Under the pieces are notes generated by a model. It saw nothing but the letters and a program-made list of their open reading frames with translations, was not told where the DNA came from and ran no database searches. The position numbers and the translations under genes are program-made. 64,000 bases of DNA from Cristatella mucedo (taxonomy: Eukaryota; Bryozoa; Phylactolaemata; Cristatellidae): contig WPIO01000019.1 in assembly GCA_009760855.2 (NCBI GenBank), positions 638,501 through 702,500 on the forward strand, written 5' to 3'. The stretch's first letter is position 1, and every line of letters starts with the position of its first letter. Shown piece after piece: positions 32,940 to 43,460 of the stretch.

Positions 32940-34780
32940 GGTATGCTCAAGCTTGAGTTTTGTTCACGTTCTAACGGCAATACAGCTGCCATTTCCCAAA
33001 TTGCTCCGTGAAACTGCGGTTTTGCTCCTAAATTATATGCACCAGTGTTCCGCGTTTACCAACAAGATTTCTTGCGAAAGGGCTCGTGGGTTGTTACACT
33101 AAGCCCTCTAATGGCCCGGCCCATATTGCATCACCTAATAATTAAGCTGGGATAAAGCTGCTATTTCTACAAAAGGTTTAAAGCAACTGCGTTTTTAATT
33201 CAAATGGAAAAGAAAAGCGTTCCAGATTTACCCGTAAATTTGCATGGGATTGTGCTGTAGCATTCCTAATCAAAGCATCCGATGGCTTGGTAGAAATGGC
33301 AGCATGCAACATTGGAACTGCAGTAAAGCTGCCATTTCAACGAAATAATGCAAGGAACTGCGATTTTGATATCAAATGATACAAACAGCATTTCAAGTTC
33401 ACACAAAATGCAGCAGCTTGGTCTTAGGTGTTCTCATGCTCTAGCATCAAATGGGAGCCCTCAGTAGTCAAGCTACGATACAGCTGCCATGTCAAACCAA
33501 ACCAATGCAATACTGCGTTTGCGTATTTGGCATCTTTGTCAGCGAATTATAGCAAGTAATGTTCTAGGTGTACTCATTTAGTGTTACGTGATTTCACTTC
33601 AGAGTTCTCAAGCTATGGCCTCCAGAGTACTGTGCCAGAAAACCTTATTACATAATTGAACTGAGAAACTACTGCAATTTTTGAAATTGCAGTGGTGAAT
33701 TTGTGGTTTTGATTCCACATTGTAGAAAACAGTGTTCCGGTTTAAAGAAATTCACAGCATAGTGCTTCAGTATTCCCAATCTACTGCCCGATGGCCCAGG
33801 CCATCCAGGCTCCCTACATAATCGAACTGCGATGCAGCTAAAATTTCCAGGGTAAGCTTTGAAATACTGTAACTTTTTTGACAGAGAATATTCTTTGTTT
33901 ACCCGGGCAGCATAGCAGTTTTACACTGCAAAACGGCCGCGATTTACATAATAGGCACCATTAAACTGTTGTTTTGATTCCACGTCAGGGAAATCCATGT
34001 CCAGGGTTTATATACTAAATTTTAATGCGCAATTTCAAACGCATGGGCGTTGTCATGCTAGGGCCTCGAGTGGCCCGTGCCAGACAGTCACTTTGCACAA
34101 AAGTGCTGCAATGCAGCTGCCCTTTAAAAAACAAGCACTTTGCAAGTGCGGTTTTTTGATTCCACACCATGAAAAAAGTGTTCCGGGTTTACCTTGAAAT
34201 CGTTTTGCAGCTGTACTTGGCTGTTTGTATACTATTTCGTTTAATCGCCCGGGCCAGTCACCATGGCTAGATTTGTAAACTACCATACAGCTGTCACTTT
34301 CACAATAGGCTTACAGCAACTTCGCATTTGATTCAACCTTACAGAACACAGTGCTTCAGGTCCACCCATAACAATTTTGCAATTGTGCATGCGGTTTCTC
34401 GCACAACGGTCACTAATGGTCCCAACCGCCATGCAATTTTAAGATGGGCTAAACATTCAATAGTCGCAATAGGTTTCGTGTATCTACGGGTTTAATTTCA
34501 CCTTAAAGCTAGCAGTGTTTCGGGCTTACCGACTAAATTTGAAGCTCTAGGGTATGAGCATTTTCATGCCATGGCATCCAGTTGCCTGACCTGATCTGCA
34601 TTTTTGGACTAAAATTCAGCTGCTATTTCAAGAATAAACGTCGCGAAACTTTACTTTTGATTGGACATTATAGAGACCGATGTACCGGGTTTCATGAGCA
34701 AATTGCCCAACTCGTTGCTAGGTCTCAGTCAAGCCCACGTGTCATTGATGCCTTCATCTTACACGTTGAAATGCTGACTG
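32940..34780. repeat. Degenerate tandem array, about 170-bp unit, about 10 copies
   Basis: A recurring block 'GTGTTCCGGGTTTACC' recurs near 33045, 33218, 33388, 33560, 33733, 33889, 33997, 34178, 34351, 34514 and 34681, mostly 156-181 bp apart (one short interval of 108). Between the blocks recur 'TACAGCTGCCATTTC', 'TGCGGTTTTGATTCCAC' and 'ATGGCCCGGGCCAG'. Units are diverged, so this is an old satellite-like array. It lies in gene B intron 6 (between exons 7 and 6). Confidence 0.75.
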
Positions 34781-34937
34781 GTATAATAATTCGGGCCTGT
34801 GGGTTTTCGTGGTGCTTGGACTGACACGATCAAGAGCAACATGAGTCATGATTTAATGAGAGCTAAAATCTGACTATTGCCATACCTAGGCAGTTATCTG
34901 CCAGCCTTCTGCCTTAAAGACAGCGATCAACCATTGC

Positions 34938-36218
34938 TCTGCAATGGTTCAGGTCCTATCTCAGTGGGAGACTCCAGAGTATTGACGTGAATGGACAAAG
35001 ATCATCTGAAGTACCTCTGAAATATGGAGTACCTCAGGGCTCCGGGCTAGGTCCAGTTCTTTTCACGGTTTATACTCTCGCTCTTGCTGATGTGATTGCC
35101 AAGCACAATCTAGGCTTTCACTTCTATGAGGATGACACTCAATTGTACCTTTGCTTTGATCCCTCACAGCCTTCGAGCACCTCAAATTCTCTCAACTCAC
35201 TTGCTGCATGCATTAATGACATCCGCACATGGATGGAAGAAAATGTTCTAAAACTAAACGATGACAAAACTAACTTACTAGTTATTGGCAAACCCAGTGT
35301 GATTCAGAAATTGGAAAGGCTGACGCTCAAAATTGGCTCTGCCAGCATATCTCCTGTCGAATCAGCTTGAAATCTAGGCGTCATATTCCAAAGCGACCTC
35401 TCGTTAGACGACCATATTAGCTCCACGGTCAAATCTGCATATTTTCAGCTTCATAAAATTGCTAAAATTAGGGCTTGTTTAGATAAGGATACCACGTCCA
35501 AGTTGGTCTATGCATTCGTGACATCTCGTCTCGACTTCTGCAACTCACTGCTTACTGGCCTACCAGCATGTGCGATCAGGCGATTGCAGCTGGTGCAAAA
35601 CTCCGCATCTAGGCTTGTCTGTCGTGAGCGTCGCAGTTGCCACATTACTTCACTTCTCTCCAACCTGCACTGGCTACCAGTCAAGCAACGGATTAACTTC
35701 AAGGTCTTGTCGCTCACTTTTAGGTCCCTTCATTCTATGGCTCCAACCTATCTCTCAGACATAGTCCCCCATCAGGCCAAGCATCGTACCACCAGCTTTT
35801 CGGAATCCAACAGTCTAGAAATACCTCATACAAACGTCAAATCCTTTGGAGACCATGCATTTAGTTCGTATGCTCGCAAAGCCTGGAACTCCCTCCCGAC
35901 CTGCGTCAGAACATCCCCTGACCTGACCACATTTTAAAGGAACTTAAAACGACACCTATTTAGGACAGCATTTAGTGGGTCCCTGTGATTCGTCCTTCAC
36001 GTGCTTATGCATGCTGACACTGTGCATGCTGCCACTAACCACATTTGCATGCTGACCCTGTGCATGTCACCCCTAACTATGTTATTCCCTTTGCTTGTTT
36101 TTCAAGCACGATTTTACTTACCATTTAATTGCATTTCCCTTTGCAGCAAATGTGAAGCGCCTAGAAGGAGATTAAGTTCTCTGAGGGCGCTGTATCAAGT
36201 ACATTAATATTATTATTA
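34938..36218 (+). mobile_element. CR1/L2-like LINE copy, 5'-truncated (family with ATT tail)
   Basis: Carries the RT fingers-palm end: YGVPQGSGLGPVLFTVYT, then an 'YEDDTQLYL' block where the usual YADD catalytic Ala is Glu. The C-terminal region follows (LLSNLHWLPVKQRINFKVLS, APTYLSDIVPHQAKHRTTSF, RKAWNSLPT). A stop interrupts the frame at 35368. Ends in the family 3' hairpin and (ATT)n tail. Directly followed by a second copy in the same orientation. Confidence 0.88.
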
Positions 36219-36224
36219 TTATAA

Positions 36225-38216
36225 TCGTCAACCGTTCCCAGATTAGCTCCTTACTGGATGATCTTTGTGAAGATGTAGCTGATTGCTTCTCTCGATTCTT
36301 TGTGCAGAAGATAGATAAGATCAGGGAGTCCATCCCTGCGATGACAACGACCCCCTAGAGTGCTGTTCCCTGATTCCAGGCTGCACCTCTATGTTTACAT
36401 TTAAGCTGGTCATAAGCGATCTCGTCCTGAGGTTCATATCCCAATAAAAGAAGACAACAAGTCCTTTGGACCCGATTCAACTGTCCTGCTCCTACGTTGC
36501 ATTGATCTGCTGTTGCCATGCACAACTAACATCGTTAATATGTCATTAGCCTCAGGTCATTTCCCAGCATCTTTCAAAAAAGATGTAGTCAGGCCACTTC
36601 TCAAGAAAGCAGCACTATACCAAGAGAACTTGAGCAAATACCGTCCAGTCGCCCTTCTAACATTCCAATCAACGAAACCAGAACGAGTCGTGGCGGACCA
36701 ACTGTATTCATATATTGAAACTTCAAAACTTGCTAATAAGTTCCAGTCTGGCTTTAGAGCTAATCGCTCAACAGAATCAGCATTGCTTATGGAGTACAAC
36801 GAGATACTTAGGAATGCAGACGTAGGTAGAGAGTCTCTGCTGGTTCTGCTCGATCTTTCCGTAGCTTTTGAAACTTTCGATCACAAAGATCTTCTAAAAC
36901 ACCTCCCATCTCATATGGGCATTACTGGCACTGCTCTGAACTTATTCCGGTCCAATCTCAGTGGGAGACTCCAGAGTATTGACGTGAATGGACAAAGATC
37001 ATCCGAGGTACCTCTGAAATAAGGGGTACCTCAGGGCTCCGTGCAGCGTCTTGTTCTTTTCACAGTTTATACTCTCCCTCTTGCTGATGTGATTGCTAAG
37101 TACAATCTAGGCTTTCAATTCGATGCGGATGACACTCAGTTGTACCTTTGATTTGATCCCTCTCAACCTTCGAGCACCTTAAATTCTCTCAACTCACTTG
37201 CTGCATGTAGTGATGGCATCCGTGCATGGCAGCAAATTTTCTAAAAATAAATGATGACAAAACTAACTTACTAGTTATGGGCAAACAGTGTGATTCAGAC
37301 ATGGGAAAGGCTGACACTCAAAATTGGATTTGCCAGCATATGTCCTGTTGAATCAGCTCGAAATCTAGATGTCATGTTCCAAAGTAATGACCTCTCGTTT
37401 GACGAACACATCAGCTCCACAATTAAGTCTGCCTACTTTCAGCTACACAACATTGCTAAAAATCGGTCTTTTTTTCGATAAGGATACCACTTCTAAGTTG
37501 GTCCATGCATTTGTGACATCCCGTCTTGACTTCTGTAACTCAGTGCTTGCTGGCCTACCGGCATGTGCAACCAGGTGATTACAGCTGGTGATAAAATCTG
37601 CTGCTAGGCATGTCTGTCGTAAGCGTCGCAATTGCCACATCACTCCACTTTACGGACTTGCACTTGCTACCAGTCAAGCAAGGAATCGATTGCAAGGTTT
37701 TGTCGCTCACTTTTAGGTCACTCCATTCTTTGGCCCCAGCCTAACTCTCTCAGATCTACTCCCCCGATAAGGCCAAGCATCGTGTCACCAGCTTTTCGGA
37801 ATCCAGTAGTTAACCAATACGTCGTAAAAACCTCAAATCCTTTAGAGAATCATTTAGTTCGTATGCTCCCAAAGCCCGGAAATAACTCCCGACTTGAGTC
37901 AGAACATCCCCTGACTTGACCACATTTAAAAAGAACTTTACTTTTAAACACACCAATTTAGGACAGCATATAGTGAGTCCCTGTGATTCGTTCTTAATGT
38001 GCTTATGTGTGCTGCCACTGCATGCTGCCACTACCCACACTTGCATGCTGACCCTGTGCATGTCACCCCTAACCATGTAATTCATGTTGTTAATCAAGCA
38101 TGATATTACTCACCATTCAATTGCATTTTCCATTTGCAGCAAATGCAAAGCACCTTGAAAGAGATTGAACTCTCTGAGGATGCTTTATCCAGTGCAATGC
38201 TATTATATTATTATTT
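36225..38216 (+). mobile_element. Second CR1/L2-like LINE copy in tandem, longer, 5'-truncated
   Basis: Begins in the endonuclease-RT linker (FSRFFVQKIDKIRES, about 36290-36335), then RT blocks KYRPVALLTFQSTKPERVVA, FQSGFRANRSTESALL, LVLLDLSVAFETFDHKDLL (Thr-Phe where related copies have Thr-Ile), 'FDADDTQLYL', and the C-terminal region. A TAA ends the frame at 37020, with more frameshifts after. Ends with hairpin and ATT-rich tail at 38216. Head-to-tail with the previous copy. Confidence 0.88.
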
Positions 38217-38345
38217 TTAAAGATCTATTGAGCACGGTCTGTACTCGAGCTAGATGCAATTCGTGCGGACCTTTGTTCGAGTCTGCACCGGCTGCAGGTG
38301 CCTGGAGCACCTTGCAGGTATGGTTAGCCCTGCATTGAGAAGTAG

Positions 38346-38385
38346 CACGGCTACTACTCCCTCCCTTGAGGGAGTAGTAGCCGTG
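38346..38385. repeat. Perfect 18-bp inverted repeat, 4-nt loop
   Basis: CACGGCTACTACTCCCTC, loop CCTT, then its exact reverse complement. The matching place in copy A has no such palindrome. Near-repeats GAGGGTTCCGCGAATT and GAGGGTTCAGCGAATT follow it. Confidence 0.9.
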
Positions 38386-38614
38386 AGGGTTCCGCGAATT
38401 ATGAGGGTTCAGCGAATTCATGCAAATCGTGTGGTGTGCGAAAGATAAGCAATGCTGAGTGCTTCAACCGTTGCTCCCAGTGTGAAGTCTAAGCTGAGCT
38501 GTTAGATAACACTGCTAGTGCTGCGCCAGTTTTGCCACCTCTATCAGTGAATTGCAGATGTTCTGATATGGGTTTGTGAGGTATAGGAAAAATTAAGATG
38601 TGCGTCAGTGGGTG

Positions 38615-39060
38615 TGAGGGAACATAAGACACAGGAGCCTGGGAGTAATGAGCAGAGGTCCTATGAGGGCTTAGCTTGCCTAAGCAGTCGTAGGCACGAG
38701 CGTGGTTAAGGCACAGCCGATGGCTCTCGGAGAATGAATCGTCAGTCGGAACAAATCATTGGATTGGATGCATTTGGGGACGTCCATCTACTGCAAACAG
38801 CGGCCAGGCTGTAGGGCAAGTTCGGAGTGAACAATTGGTAGCCAGAGCAAAAACGATGCATGCTAGGAATAGAAGGGCTGCATGGGGTGTAAGGAGAAGG
38901 GAGAAGACTAGACTTCTCCATGCCGGCAGGCATCTAGAGAGCATAGACTGGACTTAGCCGGCGTAGTTTCTGACAATACATTGCTTGGCGTTGGAGCCAG
39001 GAAACTTGGTGCTCGGTCGGGTTACCCAGCCTGACGACAGGCGGTGCTGAGGGCAGTCAC
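38615..39060 (+). repeat. 5' LTR of the copy B element
   Basis: Begins TGAGGGAACATAAGAC, aligned with the starts at 485 and 5350. Ends near GACGACAGGCGG...CAGTCAC, a sequence also seen at the end of the solo LTRs (CCTGACGACAG). Confidence 0.7.
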
Positions 39061-39186
39061 ATTTGATGGCTGAGTGGTGTGGTTTGGAATGATCTCTCTA
39101 CCTGGATCAGCAGGCTAAGTTGAGTACAAACTTGGCAATAGCATTATGTTCCAACGTAGATCCTCTTAATGGAATTACTAGAGAAT

Positions 39187-40145
39187 GGCAAGTGGAAATG
39201 CGACCGAAGAGGCATCGAGAGGTACTGCCGAGGCAGTGGTAAAGCTTCTGAGCATCGAGTGGGGGCAACAAGCGACAGAACTTGAGGAGTCAGATACGAA
39301 AGGAGAAACGTGGAGAAGAGGATCGTCGGCCGCAAAGTGACACGAAGGAGCGACGAGAATGTGAGGAGCAGGGGAAGAAGGAGCAACGGTACCAAAGACG
39401 TTGGCAGGACATTGTAATGCAAATATCAAACAACGCCAAACAATATGCAACTGGATCGTCTACTCTCGGACCAGGATTCATTACCTGAAACACCTAAAGG
39501 TGACCGAGCAGGAAGACACAGAGGCAGGCATGCTGACTTTCAAGCGGCTCACGCGGGCGATGAAATTGTAAAGTGGCTCCCAACATTGGCCCAGTATTTG
39601 TCCGGCAAGGCCCAGCAGGCTTACTGCGAACTGCCTGATGATGACTGTGAGACCTATGAGGTAGTAAAGCAGGCGGTATTGAAGAGGTGTAACATTACAC
39701 AAGAAACCGTTCGGAGTTTTCGAGAGTCGAGGAAGGGCAGGAGCGAATCTTAGTACGAGTAGTCAATCAGGTTCTCGGATTATTGTAACTGGTGGTCCAG
39801 GGTCTGCTATATGGTCGATTATGGAACAGACGCCATCGTCTTGGAGCAGATGTTTTTAACACTACCGACCGAGGTACAAATTTGCTTGAGGCAACGATTG
39901 CCCAAATCGAGTACGCAGGCTTCACACCTTACCGAAGACACTGTGGAAGCTTGGAGACTTCACGAGGTAGGACCAGAGGAGCCACAAGGCTTACGGATTT
40001 ACTTCAGCTTTGGTGAGTACCAGGCACCAGGGTACAGCATCCCAACCAGATAGAAATTTTTCTGAGGCAAAGTGCTTCAACTATTGCTGCCGTGGGAATT
40101 TTCGAGCACGTGACAAAGCAGAGCATACTTTTCTGGTAACGCCAT
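39187..40145 (+). pseudogene. gag remnant with SCAN-like capsid domain (copy B element)
   Basis: Starts MASGNATEEASRGTAEAVVK. The best-preserved part (39560-39753) reads YLSGKAQQAYCELPDDDCET, YEVVKQAVLKRCNITQETVR, SFRE: the SCAN-like capsid C-terminal pattern ('L.GKAQ.AY..L...D..DY..VK.A.L..Y.I..E.YR..FR') found in Gmr1-like gags, from which vertebrate SCAN domains derive. A degraded zinc knuckle follows near 40070. Stops at about 39570 and after 39750 and frameshifts elsewhere. Confidence 0.75.
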
Positions 40146-41059
40146 GCTTCCAGGGACAAGGAGACCTGGTATAGTTTAAGCTAATTCGTCTGTGGCATCG
40201 TGCTCAACAGAGCTACTCGAGGACGATGGTTCAAAGTGACCTGTTACCACCAGGGAACCTGATTAGGTAAATTGTGTTTGCTACATGATGTGCAAAAGGA
40301 GACATCTTAGTGTACTGCTTAGCAAGGGTGTGCCTCGAAGTGAGTGGAGTCACAATGCAGACAGTGGCTGCAGTAGGGTGGAACATACCTCAGGCTGATT
40401 CATACGGATGTGCTGCTCCGTATAGATATACCACTGTTCCAACTTCTGCTGGGTATGGTCCCGCCGATCGCCCAGGATTGGGAAGAGATAACAGAGAGAG
40501 AGCTATTCGATAGCAACCAGAGTGCAGGTCGAGGAGTTAGCCCTGCATAAGGAACTATTGGCGGCCAGTCACGGCAGTCCAGGGGTGAGCCAATAACAGT
40601 AGAAGAGTATTGGCCCCGAGCTGCCGTTAGGGAACCAACTACAGAATGATCTCTTCCAAAGCAGGTGCGAATGTAAGAGACTGACCTGCGCTAGAAAAGG
40701 TAAAGCAAAGGAGTTAACATGCTGAGCCTGTTTATTCCTTTGCTTAGAGCATCTTCTCAAAGAGCATGCAACTGCCAGGAGCAGAAGGTCAGCCTGTGTT
40801 CAACCGAGGAGCAATTAATCAAGCTCCAGGATTCTGAACCCACCCTAGAACATGTGCACAAGCTGGTCAGAAATATAGCTGAATCTAGCTAGTATGGCTA
40901 TGCGATTGATGGGTATCTAATGTACAAGAGTTGGACCGCACTGAGTGTGGCTCCAGAGCCCGTAAAACAGCTGATTCAGCCTCAACCCTGTCGGAGAGGA
41001 GGGACTGGACTAGCACAACTCACTTCGACTGTCCCAATGTCAGGGAAAGAAAACAAACT

Positions 41060-41342
41060 GCAGCCAGCATGGCAGACGACGACTCTTGGCAGAAAACTCG
41101 GCAGCCCAGCCCAAATCCGTGCATTGGCAGCATCTGTCGGGACATCCATCCACCACAAACAGCCACTAACAGTCAGGCGGTTTAGGAACGCACAATGGCT
41201 TGACGGTGTAAACACAATGTCTGCATGGAATATCGTGAGGCCGGTGGTGTACAGCAGAGGAGGAAAAGAGCTAGACTCTCGACATCAGCAGCGGTCTAGA
41301 CTTGGTGCTCCATCGCATTACCAGCCATATGACAGGTCGTGC
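41060..41342 (+). repeat. Truncated 3' LTR of the copy B element
   Basis: Shares 'CAGCCCAAATCCGTGCA', 'GACATCCATCCACCACAAAC', 'GGTCTAGACTTGG' with the other LTRs, but the first 100 or so bases are absent because the internal deletion ends inside it. Confidence 0.65.
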
Positions 41343-41808
41343 CGCGGGGAGGGGGCTGTCACAGAGGGGAACTGCTTGCAGGGAAAAGTAAGCCCCAAAG
41401 AGATCTCGTATTTTGATAGGCTCAGTAAGTCAGCAAACCCGTTTCTATTAAGTCTTACTTAATATTTTCTGCAAGCTAACTTGGTGCTCCTGCTTGTTGC
41501 GACATCATTTTGTAGATACTAACACGAGTTAGCCCCTCAAGCTTCCCTCTAGCTGTGGACACCAGCTGCAGAGCTTCAATGAGATTCAAACGTCCTCAAT
41601 TGATTCTTACTGCCGACGTATTGGGTTACCAGTATCTACCCGTCCTTAGTCACCGGGCAGTGTAGTTCCATCTCTGGAGGACAAGCTTGTAGTAACAACA
41701 GGGGAACGCCGGTGAGTAATTGGCTGAAATTGACTTTCTCACTCACTGTGGCTGTTATGACTCGATTAGGATAGCCGAAACACCGTGGGCAGAAGAAAAA
41801 CAACTTAC

Positions 41809-41982
41809 GTGAAAGCTGCCGTTGACACCACAGCAAACTCGGAGTTTTCATGGTAATTGTCGAGATTAACCGTAAGTGCATCCGTGTGTAGATGCATCAA
41901 ATAGGAAGGATAGTTGAGGCTCTCGTAGCTAAGGTCGCACGTCTGATTGTCGTAGGGATAGTAAGTTAGGTTGAAGTCGCAT
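41809..41982 (-). CDS. Gene B exon 6: Cys-loop exon
   Basis: 174 nt, phases 2 to 2. Contains CDFNLTYYPYDNQTC (C-x13-C); Tyr replaces the usual Phe of 'PFD'. Then DLSYESLNYPSYLMHL and HENSEFAVVSTAAF. The loop B aromatic is Leu (ESLNY), further from a canonical acetylcholine site than gene A's Phe. Donor GTAAGT at 41803-41808. The next exon is 9.5 kb away, past the LTR element, two LINEs and a tandem array. Confidence 0.95.
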
Positions 41983-42162
41983 CTGAAAGGAAAGAATAAT
42001 TCCTTATACCCAGGGATAGTGGAACAGCTTTCCCTCACCTTTGCAAGTATGCACAATGATCAGTGCACGAGGCAGGAGACGGTTCATAATATGGGATTTT
42101 AACCTAACGGTGCTGAGACAATGTGCTCAGGGTATCGCCAGCTGAAATCAGCTTTGAAGTAC

Positions 42163-42267
42163 CTCACACACATTTTCCCCATGAGCTTCCAGGTCACCTT
42201 TCCTGTCGAAAATACGGATATTCCGTAGTAATCGGCGAAGTAGCCTTTGTTAAACACGTCACCGCAG
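42163..42267 (-). CDS. Gene B exon 5: strands before the Cys-loop
   Basis: 105 nt, phases 2 to 2, acceptor GTTTCAG, donor GTACTT (weaker than gene A's GTAAGT). Encodes CGDVFNKGYFADYYGISV and FSTGKVTWKLMGKMCV plus a split Arg. The NVT sequon of gene A is KVT here. Both unusual cysteines are kept. An ORF continues past the donor into the intron, but the conserved 105-nt length and phase argue that the splice is used. Confidence 0.92.
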
Positions 42268-42974
42268 CTGAAACGAACAAGTAGACACAGTGGGTAGTAT
42301 GTTTTTAGGTTACCGAATTTTGAACCCTTTCCTTCATTTGTCACGTTTAGTATCAGCTCACTTAATGCTACCGCTATAACGCGGTAAGATTGGATTTCAA
42401 CCAGCCGTAGCTCCCAAGCCGATATTTCTGGAAGGTTTTGGGCTGGCAAACAATGACTCAGATTCCCTGCAAATGCAAATTAAATGCTAGGAGCTTAAAG
42501 GAGGTGACATTTATATAATGAGACGAACTTTCTGCTCAGCCTATCTTTGAACATACTTTTGTAGGAATAATAGTGGACCAATAGTACTTTAGTCGAGGAT
42601 TACCCAAATTTGCATTCACTATTGCGTTCAATAGCCAGCTTTTCGTAAAAGTATCAGTGGAGAGTATATTTGTCAGTGTAGACGCATCGCGTACCTGTCA
42701 TTCCCATTGGGAACGCCTTGTGTACATCAGAAAGTCAAGAAAAAGCACCCTCTCAAGAGGTCAATAATCGCTACTCAGAAAGAGCAAGCTCTATTTCTAT
42801 AAAAGATTAAAGACTACTGCAAGTACAGCAGTGCACTCTATAGCGGCTAGAACAGTATGCACCACGCCTCCTAGAGATAGGTAGGAGTGCTGAAAAGGGC
42901 AATAGGTAACAAAGCTTGCTTGAAAAATACTCTCTCCATTTCCCGCCTTCCGAAAGCCAGATAGGATAGCTAAA

Positions 42975-43460
42975 GTTCTTATGTTGACCCACAAGGCCCA
43001 CCACGGCTTGGCTCCTTCGTACCTAGCTGAACTGCTGCATCAGTGTCAGCCTGTTCGCACCCTCAGATCCTGTGTGGACAATAAATTAACTGTTCCATTC
43101 CTCCGCTTGAAGACCGTTGGCGACAGAGGCTTTAGCTCTGCAGGTCCTAGACTTCGGAACTCGCTTCCACAATTCTTACACAACGACAAATACTCTCCTA
43201 TTGCCGACTATAGCACATCCTTTTCAGCGGTCCTGAGCTGCTACTTCTACGATGCTCACTACCTCAACTGCTCTCCTGACTCTGCCATGCTTCCCATGTT
43301 CTCTTTGTTGCGTGAGACGAAGTCTGCTGACTACCGAATGCGTACCGAAAGCCGCTTAGGCTGTGAGTGTGCTATAAAAAACTCTCCTGCCTAACACCCA
43401 CATAGTCTTTATGACTTTGTGGAGTTACAGACGGAGATGCATTACATTACATTACACAGC
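42975..43460 (+). mobile_element. 3' fragment of the ATTAC-tail LINE family
   Basis: Encodes LTHKAHHGLAPSYLAELLHQ, then VDNKLTVPFLRLKTVGDRGF, GPRLRNSLPQFLHN, RTESRLGCECAIKNSPA and stop, near identical to the 55148-55560 portion of the nested LINE. Ends (ATTAC)n at 43440-43456. Copy B only. Confidence 0.85.

Larger units (their letters stand above)
38615..41342 (+). mobile_element. Same Gmr1-like element in copy B, with integrase/RT deleted
   Basis: Orthologous to the 485-5790 element: the same flanks (38235-38500 and 41370 onward match 190-480 and 5820 onward). 5' LTR 38615-39060, gag 39187-40145, protease/linker region to about 40990, then an abrupt join into the middle of the 3' LTR (about 41060-41342). 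Integrase, RT, RNase H and the first part of the 3' LTR are missing relative to copy A. No intact ORF. Confidence 0.8.

Noticed and set aside
32940-34780. CRISPR-like array
   Set aside because: Units are about 170 bp, diverged, without constant short repeats and unique spacers, in a eukaryotic intron.
34987-36000. LINE reverse transcriptase frames as host genes
   Set aside because: Multiple truncated copies with tails, stops and catalytic changes identify them as retroelement remains; same for 54177-56533.
42268-42449. Upstream part of the minus-strand frame that begins at 42449 (MPAQNLPEISAWEL...)
   Set aside because: A strong GTTTCAG acceptor at 42268-42274 and the conserved 105-nt exon size show this part is intron; the matching copy A sequence (6923-7100) has stops.
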